Assembly: GCA_002709225.1 (NCBI GenBank)
Contig: PAQH01000081.1
Location: 1-52,799, forward strand
Direction of reading: 5' to 3'
DNA: 52,799 nt
Source of the DNA: Planctomycetaceae bacterium
GTDB taxonomy: Bacteria > Planctomycetota > Planctomycetia > Pirellulales > Pirellulaceae
Shown: in pieces, positions 45,343 to 52,799 of the stretch
Layout of the letters: each line of letters opens with the position of its first letter
How positions within the stretch are numbered: the stretch's first letter is position 1
Position numbers and translations under genes: made by a program
Notes under the pieces: generated by a model
Seen by the model: the letters and a program-made list of their open reading frames with translations, nothing else
What the model was told of the DNA's origin: nothing
Database searches by the model: none

Positions 45343-46647
45343 TTAGACGTCGTCCAGCCGTTGGGTGGCGTCGCCGAATTGGTCCAACTTGATGCCCATC
45401 TTGTCCATCATACTGAGGTACAGCCGGCACATCTGGCGGTCGGATTGCCCCAAGTAATCAAGATTCTGGCCGCCTTGAATCTGGCCACCAGCGCGCCCCA
45501 GCATGACGACTGGAAGTTGGGATGCATCGTGATGTCCGGTGAGCATGCTCGAACAGAGCATCAGCATTGAATTATCCAGGGCGGTCCGCTCCCCTTCCTG
45601 GATGGCATCGAGTCTACCGGCAATGTACGCCATCTGCTCCAGGAAGAATTGGTTGACCTTGAGCCAGTCATCCGTGTCGCTATGGGACAGCAGATGATGG
45701 ATCATGTAGTCCACACCCAGGTGTGGAAAGCGAAGTGTACCGTGGTCATTGTTGAGTTTGAGCGTGCACACGCGCGTCGTGTCAGTCTGGAAAGCGAGGA
45801 CCAGGATGTCGCTCATCAAACGCATGTGCTCGACGATATCTTGGGGGTAACCATCGGCGGGACGTGGGATGTTCGGTTTCGTCAACGTTGGTCGCCAGCC
45901 CTGCAGTTCACCACGACTGCCGGCCCGGGCGATGCGCTGTTCGACCTCGCGAACTGAATTCAGATACTCGTCCAGTTTTTGCTGGTCCAGTCGGCTGATG
46001 TTTCGGCGGAAGTCACTGGCGTCCGCCAGGACTGCATCTAGTACGCTTTTGTCACCTCGTTGCGCCGAATCCTTGAAGAGCTGATCGAAGGCCAGCGCCG
46101 GGTAGACCTCCAACGGCGTGGGAGTCGTGGGGCTGCTCCAGGAAATGTGCGAACTGTAGAGCATCGAGTAGTTCTTGTGCACCGATGGGTTGGCTTTCTC
46201 ACAGCCCAGTACCAGACTGGGCAACTTGGTGCGATGACCGATGTGTTGTGCCACCACCTGGTCGACGCTGGTACCCGATCGGATTGTGCCACCGGAAGAG
46301 AGTGGCGCGCCGGAGAGGAGATTGCCGGTTTGTGAACTGTGGATGTTGCCTTTCAGCGCCTCGGCATTGTAGAGGCCACGAATAAATGTCAACTGGTCAC
46401 GGAAATCATTGAGTGGAGCCAGTACCTTGCCCAGCTCGAGCGCGTCACCTTCCCCTTTCGCCCACCATTCTTGTTTGTGGAACCCACAGCCGGAGAACAA
46501 GATTGCCATCCGTGTTGGTGCCGCGCTGGCCTCTTTGGCGGCCTTCGTTTCATCCCCCCAGACACGTGAAGATTCCATCCAAGGGAGTGCCATACTTACA
46601 CCGAGACCACGCAGCATGGTGCGGCGTGAGAAGTGATGGATCGCCAT
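45343..46647 (-). CDS. DUF1552 protein (Tat-exported)
   Basis: 434 residues from ATG 46647, which has GGAG about 8 nt upstream on the minus strand. The N terminus carries a twin-arginine-type signal, SRRTMLRGLGVSMALPWME. Family features: MAILFSGCGFH, a Ser/Gly-rich GNIHSSQTGNLLSG region, LNNDHGTLRFPHLGVDYMIHH and SMLTGHHDASQLPVVMLG. DUF1552 proteins are distantly like DUF1501 and typically pair with DUF1592-type cytochrome proteins, as here: the partner lies immediately upstream, 69 nt away, on the same strand. Function is unknown. Confidence 0.93.
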   Translation of the reverse strand: MAIHHFSRRTMLRGLGVSMALPWMESSRVWGDETKAAKEASAAPTRMAILFSGCGFHKQEWWAKGEGDALELGKVLAPLNDFRDQLTFIRGLYNAEALKGNIHSSQTGNLLSGAPLSSGGTIRSGTSVDQVVAQHIGHRTKLPSLVLGCEKANPSVHKNYSMLYSSHISWSSPTTPTPLEVYPALAFDQLFKDSAQRGDKSVLDAVLADASDFRRNISRLDQQKLDEYLNSVREVEQRIARAGSRGELQGWRPTLTKPNIPRPADGYPQDIVEHMRLMSDILVLAFQTDTTRVCTLKLNNDHGTLRFPHLGVDYMIHHLLSHSDTDDWLKVNQFFLEQMAYIAGRLDAIQEGERTALDNSMLMLCSSMLTGHHDASQLPVVMLGRAGGQIQGGQNLDYLGQSDRQMCRLYLSMMDKMGIKLDQFGDATQRLDDV

Positions 46648-46716
46648 GTGTCTATCTCCGTAAGGCAATTCAGTTGGTGATTTCGGGAAGTGTCTGGCGG
46701 GTACTTGGGAACTCGA

Positions 46717-49700
46717 TTATTCGGGCGCCGATTCTCTGCCCCGAATCTTGCGAAACGGGTGGCTGGTCACAACTGCCTCGACGGCGGCGCTGAACCGGAA
46801 ATCGCGTGCTTTCAGTATATCTTGCATATCGGTAAGTAACGACTCATCGGATAACTGGATTTCACGTCCGAGCGCATAGCCCAGCAGTTTACGGCAAAAT
46901 TGACGGACGACGTCGTCGCGGCGCTGCTCCACCAGGTAACTGCGCAGCCCGTCCAATCCCTCAATTGTGGTTCCATCGAGCAGCCTGGTGGCTGTGTCCA
47001 CCGGGTCGCTACGACGGCGCCCTACGGTGTCGAACTGTTCCAGGGCGAAGCCGTAGGGATCGATCCGTGAATGGCATTTGGCGCAGGCCTCCACACTGCT
47101 GTGCTGCTCGATCAATTGCCGTGCGGTCAAGCCAGCCGGGACGGATTCAGGCAGCTCAGGAACATTTGCGGGAGGACGTGGCAGGCGTTCGCCCAGCAGT
47201 GTTTCATAGATCCAGTTCCCGCGGAGGATGGGGCTGGTTCGTGAGACACCCGATTGGCTGCTCAGCAAGGTGGCCATACCCAATAAACCGCCACGGCCGC
47301 GGGCCCGCATTCCTTCGATACGCCGCCAGGCGGCGCCCTGCACGTTGTCGATCCCGTAGTACTTTGCCAGAGGCTCATTGACAAAGGTGTGGTCCGCATC
47401 CAGTAAATCGAGGATCGAACCATCCTGTCGAAACATGTCTTCGAAGAACAGCACAGTTTCTTCGTACATCGCGCCGCGGAGTGTGGCGAAGTCAGGATAC
47501 AGTTTTTCGTTCTTTTGCGCTTCATCGTCGAAGCCGCGGAGGTGGAGCCACTGACAGGCAAAGTGGATCGCCAACCGGCGAATCCGGCTGTCGGTAAGCA
47601 TCCGTCGGGTTTGCGCGAGCAGTTCTCGGGAGTCTGAGAGACGACCTTCTCGCGCTGCCTGGCGCAGGGACGAATCCGGCCCGGCAGACCAGAGGAAGTA
47701 GCTCAACCGCGTCGCGAGTTCGTAATCGGAGACTGGCTCCGGCTCGGTTCCCCGTCCCCGCTGCTCCCGTTTGTAGAGAAAGGCGGGTGAGGTTAGCAAC
47801 CGGGCCAGCGTCAGCCGCAGGGCCTGCGGATGCGGCAGCTCGGCTGTGCGCAATTGACGATATAGGTTAGCAATCGCCTCCTGTTCCACCGTCGTCAGTG
47901 GACGGCGCCAAGCGCGGTTTGCAAATTCCAGCAACGACTGGAGCTGAATCGATTCGGTTTTGACGAGGCGTGTGCGGAAAGCAGCCACGCGGGCCTCGAC
48001 ACCTTTTACCAGCGGCGCCCAGGCTTTGACCAAATCGGGACGATCCTGGGTCGCAAACTCCCGGATTTGTTCAAACGCGATCTGATAGGCCAGCGGTTCC
48101 TGACTGATGTACAGCAGTTCATCCCATAAACGATCGAGCTCGGCGATTTGTGCAGGGTCCAACATCAACCGTTGCAGGTGATGGTCCTCACGATAAAACA
48201 GGGTTAGCGTGACGACTTCGTCGATGGGGACGATCCGGGAATAGCAGAGTGATGGTGGAAACAACGTTCGAAATGCGGCGAACTGTGCAGCGACGCGCTG
48301 CTGAGCCTGACTGCCGGGATGGATGATAACTGGGTGTTCGGGTGTGAGCTCACCGGAGGGCGGCCGGGTTGAGACGGCCAACTGGGCGCTGCCTTCCCGA
48401 CCGTGCTGGGGATCCAAGCGACCGGTGACGACGAGCGTTCGACCGGCCGCGAGCTGAGCCGGAATCTGAAACGCCACCACCCGGGGTGCCTGAACCACGA
48501 GATCCGTTGGCTTGACGGCATGGCCCAGGGGGTGCTTGCCAAAGCGGTCGTCGGCCCGCACGTCGGGTAAGAGATCGATACGATCGGGCATGACCGCGAG
48601 CGCGCGGATTTGGCGATACAGTAACGCGTTGGGAGCCTTGTTGTCGACTGGTGGAGCGCCCGTGACCAGCGTTTGGATTTTTCGGGCCAACTCGGCGCGG
48701 CGGTCAGGCTGGGCGCTGCGCCAGGTGGCGAGCAGCGAATTCGCCGGGATCACGGCCAGCGGGGGGGCGGTAGCATCGATCTCTGCGACGGGGCCCTTAT
48801 AAAAGTGCCACGTGCGGTCGTGTCCATGGCTGTCGGCGTGCGGATTGGCGGCCAGAATGTCTCCCGAGACGTCCGCGGCGAGGTTCCAGACACGTTGGGT
48901 CGCGTCGGTCTCTGTAATCACGAGCTGGACCTTGGTCAGGTCACAGGCATGGTTCTTGTCGCGCGGCGCGATGATCAGCGAAACAAGTTCTCCCTTGTTC
49001 ACCGTGATCGTTTGCGCTGGCGGGGCGGCGGATCCCCGGGTACCGAAATCACCCTTACTGAGTGTACCGACCGCACCTCGAGTGCGGTGTTGGACGAACC
49101 ACTGCTGGCCATTGCCACACTCCGGATGGGCATCCGCGATATGGGCTTCGACGCGGACTTCGCCGCTGATCGGACTGTGCCAGCCAACGGCCGCAAACAG
49201 CGTGGGTGACGGGTGTACGTAAACGGACCGCGGGCGAACGATTCCCGGTACACGCACTTCTTGATCGGATGCATTGGCGATCACCGAGGGGGTTGCGGTC
49301 GAGCCCCAGCCTTTGACAAAGTCGTAGTCGCCGCTCTTGAGCATCTTGCGAGTAAAGTGGCCGGTGACTTGCACCGGCTCGGCGACCCGAATCGCCAGAT
49401 AACCGAGCCAGATCTTGAGTGCCGTTGGATCAATCTTGTACTCCGCTGCCAGCTTGCTGAGGTCCGGTTGGGGGGCATCAGGTTTGCGCTCGAGGGCCGC
49501 CGCTGCTGCCGCCAGATAGTTGACCGTGTGTGTGAGCATCTCTTGTTTCAGCTGAATCAGCCGCTCTTGGATCCCGGCCACATTCCGCAGTGCCAGGTCA
49601 GGACGCCCTTTACCAACCAACCGCGGATTCTCCCAGACCGCGAAATCGTGCTGGTTGCCGTCGCCGGCGTCCATCCCACTCAGGTAGACCGTGATCGTGT

Positions 49701-50898
49701 CGCCCGTTACGCGATCGGGGAGTTTCAGCTGAAAATCCTGTTGGGGAGCCGTGCTCGAGTTGGGTTGCAACCACGCTTTGGGGCCGCCAACTCGTTCAAT
49801 GTGACCGATGGAATTATATGTCCAAAGGGCCGCTTGCCAGCGGGCGACTTGTGTAACGACGTCGACGACTTCTGCTGGTGATGCCGCATCCCATGCTGCG
49901 CGAATTTGGTCGAGCGCGAGGGCTGGTGTGCTGCTTTTATTCGCGGAAAGTACCTTCCAGAGACGTTTGAGGTAGCGACTATTGAGCTGACGTTCTCGAG
50001 CCACGGCCTCGATGGACTTGCGCCCATAACGCAGCGCCTCGCGTTCTGCCAGCGTGGCCGCCAGGTACTGTTCGATCGGAAATCGTCCACCTTGCTTGGT
50101 GTCGAAGCGGACGGCCTGGCCAGTGGCCGCGGCCCCGTCGCTGGAATCGGTAAAGGGTTGATAGAAAGCGCGGAGCCTGGCGATTAGGGCATCGGTGCGA
50201 TCGCGCCGCGTGGTATGTGGTGAGAAACCAATCCCGCTGGGCAGTAAGACCAGATGGTCCGCCACCTGCTTGGCAGCCTGCAGATATTTCTGGACCAGCG
50301 CCGGCGACATTCCCTGTGCGCTACCCGTATTAGTGAATCCCTCACCAGCGGCACCATCCACGGGAAAGTCTCTGGTTGGATTGAGGGTTTCGATTCCGGT
50401 CAGGTCGCGAATCGTATACTTGTATTCGGCGTTGTTCAATCTCCGTAACACGACAGGACCGGGGTCTCCGGCCAGCGCCTTGGCCCGGTAGAGCAGGTAC
50501 TCACGCACCCACGTTCGCAATGTGATACTCTCCTTGTCCGTTGGTTGGGGTGCGTCCTTGGGTGGCATCTGCCGACTTTCCAGCATGCGCCGAATACGTT
50601 GCCAAACTCTTGGTTGCTTTTGCACCGCGTCGATCGTGGAGAATACCTCCAAATCGATTTCGGCCTCGGTGCGGTCACCGGCGTGACAGTTGTGGCAATA
50701 GCGTTTCAGTAATGGCTGAACGTTTGTCTGGTAGGCCTCGTGCAGCGCGGTACGATGTTGCGGGTCGTCGGCTTGCTGGGCTGTCACGGCGACCGAACTG
50801 CCGGCGAGGACGAGGACCAGCCCGACTATTGGCAAACGGTGTCTTGCGTAGAGCCGTCGGCTGAGGTGGCGTTTCGTGTATCGGCAGCTGGTGTCCAT
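46717..50898 (-). CDS. PSD1 cytochrome - DUF1587 - DUF1595/1592/1588/1585 protein
   Basis: 1393 residues; signal peptide about 20-41 after a long basic leader, and no strong ribosome site is visible, so the start may be slightly off. A CHNCH haem site (68-72) marks the cytochrome domain. DUF1587 follows (VVLRRLNNAEYKYTIRDLTG, about 157-220). A long variable middle may include a DUF1583/jelly-roll-like portion. The C-terminal third has the DUF1595/DUF1592 block, DUF1588 with CAKCHSRIDPYGFALE (a third CxxCH-type site) and DUF1585 at the end (GYALGREIQ). It is upstream of, and probably co-transcribed with, its usual DUF1552 partner. A periplasmic redox function is presumed. Confidence 0.92.
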   Translation of the reverse strand: MDTSCRYTKRHLSRRLYARHRLPIVGLVLVLAGSSVAVTAQQADDPQHRTALHEAYQTNVQPLLKRYCHNCHAGDRTEAEIDLEVFSTIDAVQKQPRVWQRIRRMLESRQMPPKDAPQPTDKESITLRTWVREYLLYRAKALAGDPGPVVLRRLNNAEYKYTIRDLTGIETLNPTRDFPVDGAAGEGFTNTGSAQGMSPALVQKYLQAAKQVADHLVLLPSGIGFSPHTTRRDRTDALIARLRAFYQPFTDSSDGAAATGQAVRFDTKQGGRFPIEQYLAATLAEREALRYGRKSIEAVARERQLNSRYLKRLWKVLSANKSSTPALALDQIRAAWDAASPAEVVDVVTQVARWQAALWTYNSIGHIERVGGPKAWLQPNSSTAPQQDFQLKLPDRVTGDTITVYLSGMDAGDGNQHDFAVWENPRLVGKGRPDLALRNVAGIQERLIQLKQEMLTHTVNYLAAAAAALERKPDAPQPDLSKLAAEYKIDPTALKIWLGYLAIRVAEPVQVTGHFTRKMLKSGDYDFVKGWGSTATPSVIANASDQEVRVPGIVRPRSVYVHPSPTLFAAVGWHSPISGEVRVEAHIADAHPECGNGQQWFVQHRTRGAVGTLSKGDFGTRGSAAPPAQTITVNKGELVSLIIAPRDKNHACDLTKVQLVITETDATQRVWNLAADVSGDILAANPHADSHGHDRTWHFYKGPVAEIDATAPPLAVIPANSLLATWRSAQPDRRAELARKIQTLVTGAPPVDNKAPNALLYRQIRALAVMPDRIDLLPDVRADDRFGKHPLGHAVKPTDLVVQAPRVVAFQIPAQLAAGRTLVVTGRLDPQHGREGSAQLAVSTRPPSGELTPEHPVIIHPGSQAQQRVAAQFAAFRTLFPPSLCYSRIVPIDEVVTLTLFYREDHHLQRLMLDPAQIAELDRLWDELLYISQEPLAYQIAFEQIREFATQDRPDLVKAWAPLVKGVEARVAAFRTRLVKTESIQLQSLLEFANRAWRRPLTTVEQEAIANLYRQLRTAELPHPQALRLTLARLLTSPAFLYKREQRGRGTEPEPVSDYELATRLSYFLWSAGPDSSLRQAAREGRLSDSRELLAQTRRMLTDSRIRRLAIHFACQWLHLRGFDDEAQKNEKLYPDFATLRGAMYEETVLFFEDMFRQDGSILDLLDADHTFVNEPLAKYYGIDNVQGAAWRRIEGMRARGRGGLLGMATLLSSQSGVSRTSPILRGNWIYETLLGERLPRPPANVPELPESVPAGLTARQLIEQHSSVEACAKCHSRIDPYGFALEQFDTVGRRRSDPVDTATRLLDGTTIEGLDGLRSYLVEQRRDDVVRQFCRKLLGYALGREIQLSDESLLTDMQDILKARDFRFSAAVEAVVTSHPFRKIRGRESAPE

Positions 50899-51136
50899 CG
50901 ACGGGTCCCGCGTCAGGTAGTGGGCTACGGTATCACTATTTCACGCGAATTAAGGTACGCGGGTCAAGGGTGTTGCCCGGATCTCCGCTGTCAACCACCC
51001 GAATTTCCGGTTCGGCTTAGCGGGCAGCTGGAGAGCGACCCCCGTTGGGGCGGGTCCGCCTGGCTTTTTCACGGTTTGCGGTCGGTTTATGATACTGAGA
51101 GAACAGTTGATCGCCACCGTTGCAAAGGGAGATTCG

Positions 51137-52528
51137 GTGTTTGCATTTGGCGGCCCAGCGGCTCAGCTCTGCCAGGGGGTCACCCGCCGCGCGTGGTTGC
51201 GTACCGGCGGCGTCAGTTCGTTGGGGCTGATGTTGCCTGACCTGTTACGGGCCGACAATGTTGCCTCCCGACCACGGGGGACAAGCTTTGGGCGGGCCCG
51301 CTCCTGTATCTTTTGTTTCCTGTTCGGCGCACCTGCGCACCAGGATGTCTGGGATCTCAAACCCGCCGCGGCTCCGGAAGTTCGGGGGCCATTCGATCCG
51401 ATCGCGACTAGTGTCGCGGGTACTCAGGTTAGTGAACATCTTCCGCGCACTGCGCAAATGGCGGACCAATTCGCATTGATTCGAAGTGTGACGCACCTCG
51501 ACAGTACGCATACGGTTGCCATGCATTACATGCAGACCGGGGTCCGGCATCGCCGGCCGCAAACAAATCCGACGAATTTACCGGACGATACACCGTGTTT
51601 TGGTGCGGTGATGAATCGACTGCGTCCCAGTGACACCGTGTTGCCCGCGGCGATCAGTTTGAACGCGCCGGGTAACGAAATTCCCAGCGGTCACATCTTT
51701 CCGGGATTTTTTGCGGGCTACCTTGGCAAGCGTTATGACCCGATGTTTGTCCAAGATGACCCTACGCTTCCTGGTTTCGACCCGCTGCCCGTTGCCCGGA
51801 GTTTGCCACGTGAACGTTTGTATGAACGGGAGATGTTGCTGGGACAGTTGGATCAGATTCGCCGACGTTATGATCTCAATCGCACGTTGCGGGATGCGGA
51901 GCGATTCCAGCAACGCGCGATCAGTTTGCTCAGTGCTCCGGAGGCGGCCCAAGCATTTGATTTGCATCGTGAGAAAGCCGCGCTGCGACAACGCTACGGA
52001 ATGACTCCTTTTGGGCAGGGTTGCCTGCTGGCTCGACGATTGGTGGAAGCGGGAACCCGCCTGGTGACCGTCAACTGGGCACGCGATTATCAGGCTCGGG
52101 TCGCAGACCATTGGGACAGTCACGCCGACAATTTCGTCAAACACAAAGAACAACTGATGCCCGCTTTTGATCTGGGATACAGCGCGCTGCTCGAAGATCT
52201 CCGGCAGCGTGGCTTGCTCGACGAAACGCTGGTTGTCGTGTTGGGTGAGTTTGGTCGGACACCGAGAATCAATGCCAAAGCGGGGCGGGACCATTGGCCA
52301 GGTTGTTTTTCCATTCAGTTGGCGGGGGCCGGGATCCACGGTGGGCAGTTGTACGGTGCATCAGACAGCATAGCTGCCTATCCAGCGCGCGATCCGGTGA
52401 CCCCAGAGCAAGTAGCTGCCACGATCTACCACTTACTGGGAATCCCCCGGGCCACCCGTTTTGAAGATCTTTCCGGGCAGCCTCAACAGCTCATTAATGC
52501 GGCGCCGCTGTGGCCGCTGTTCAGCTAG
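51137..52528 (+). CDS. DUF1501 protein (Tat-exported)
   Basis: 463 residues from GTG 51137, preferred because GGGAG lies at 51127-51131 and the twin-arginine motif VTRRAWLRTGG then falls near residue 16; an in-frame ATG at 51089 is the alternative. Family features are IFCFLFGAPAHQDVWDLKP, FDPIATSVAGTQVSEHLPR, a NWARDYQ...WDSHADN block and EFGRTPRINAKAGRDHWPG. It is divergent from the DUF1592-type gene, with about 240 nt between them that must hold both promoters. No DUF1549 partner follows within the window; it may lie beyond the right edge or be the divergent DUF1592 protein. Confidence 0.92.
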   Translation: MFAFGGPAAQLCQGVTRRAWLRTGGVSSLGLMLPDLLRADNVASRPRGTSFGRARSCIFCFLFGAPAHQDVWDLKPAAAPEVRGPFDPIATSVAGTQVSEHLPRTAQMADQFALIRSVTHLDSTHTVAMHYMQTGVRHRRPQTNPTNLPDDTPCFGAVMNRLRPSDTVLPAAISLNAPGNEIPSGHIFPGFFAGYLGKRYDPMFVQDDPTLPGFDPLPVARSLPRERLYEREMLLGQLDQIRRRYDLNRTLRDAERFQQRAISLLSAPEAAQAFDLHREKAALRQRYGMTPFGQGCLLARRLVEAGTRLVTVNWARDYQARVADHWDSHADNFVKHKEQLMPAFDLGYSALLEDLRQRGLLDETLVVVLGEFGRTPRINAKAGRDHWPGCFSIQLAGAGIHGGQLYGASDSIAAYPARDPVTPEQVAATIYHLLGIPRATRFEDLSGQPQQLINAAPLWPLFS

Positions 52529-52648
52529 TGCTGTGGATGAGCCAGTGCGGTTTATTGGCGGATGCATTCCGCGGGTTTGTAGCACTGGAGACGCAGACGC
52601 GGCGGATTTTGTGATACAGTCAAGTGGAGTGTTACGGGATGAAATGCT

Positions 52649-52799
52649 GTGCGCACGAATGTCGAGTATGCATTCGTGAAGCTGCGCCGCCGATTCCCGT
52701 TGGCAGGGAATTGTGGGATCAGTTATGACGAGGTTGGACAGATTGGGTTCGCTGACCTGAAGGTGAACGACCTGTCTGGTTTCTTGTTTGAAGGTGACA
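52649..52799 (+). CDS. Possible start of a gene running off the right edge
   Basis: From GTG 52649 a frame stays open for 50 codons to the window end. The predicted peptide (VRTNVEYAFVKLRRRFP at its start) is not of low complexity and the codons look ordinary for this genome, but there is no clear ribosome site and no recognised family. Treat it as a possibility only; the preceding 120 nt after the DUF1501 stop hold nothing I can name. Confidence 0.25.
   Translation, partial: MRTNVEYAFVKLRRRFPLAGNCGISYDEVGQIGFADLKVNDLSGFLFEGD

Noticed and set aside
1..52799. tRNA, rRNA, insertion sequences, prophage or riboswitches
   Set aside because: No cloverleaf-like segment, transposase, integrase or known riboswitch core was seen by eye; a covariance-model scan would be needed to exclude small RNAs.

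Overview
The window reads as chromosome of a planctomycete (Planctomycetota, probably a Pirellula/Rhodopirellula-like or related uncultured member). The evidence is gene content: PSD1/DUF1549/DUF1553 proteins beside DUF1501 proteins, a DUF1587/DUF1592/DUF1588/DUF1585 protein beside a DUF1552 protein, a PVC-type propeller-HEAT-cytochrome c protein, a sulfatase and several VCBS/FG-GAP propellers. The DNA is moderately GC-rich. Nearly every product has a signal peptide or membrane segment, so this is almost wholly an envelope and secretion region. I saw no rRNA, tRNA, CRISPR array, phage gene or transposase.

Layout. Positions 1-3507 (minus): start of a probable DUF1501 gene, translationally coupled to a large cytochrome-DUF1549-DUF1553 gene; a 17-bp tandem repeat lies upstream. 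4079-5029 (minus): a secreted beta-propeller. 5387-8869 (plus): a DUF1549/DUF1553 + DUF1501 pair closed by a strong intrinsic terminator. 9090-24844 (plus): a seven-to-eight gene run encoding an exported TPR protein broken by an in-frame stop, a 2561-residue TPR/beta-domain giant, an ExbB/TolQ channel protein, two ExbD/TolR proteins, a small one-TM protein, a polytopic DUF4159 protein and a secreted TPR protein. 24933-28151: a GH36-like glycosidase with an inserted LamG. 28204-32685 (minus): a seven-repeat FG-GAP propeller and a cytochrome/HEAT/propeller protein. 33121-45232 (plus): sulfatase, cupin, sialidase-like propeller, GHL10-like/M55 fusion, DNRLRE protein, nine-motif VCBS protein, and GDPD-propeller. 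45343-50898 (minus): DUF1552 and DUF1592-type genes. 51137-52528 (plus): a second complete DUF1501 gene.

The most interesting part is 9090-24844. A proton-driven ExbB/ExbD module is embedded among exported TPR proteins. Two of these carry a recurring acidic beta domain (D-x-D core, T-G-x-F turn, closing GDxVxVxYxD strand). I see no TonB, TolA/TolB, Pal or TonB-dependent receptor, so this is not a standard Ton or Tol locus. My inference is an envelope-spanning machine energised by proton flow, perhaps for surface binding or uptake of polymers, next to glycan-processing genes. The sequence does not prove that role. Start sites were chosen from signal peptides and Shine-Dalgarno spacing, so several proteins are shorter than their maximal open frames.
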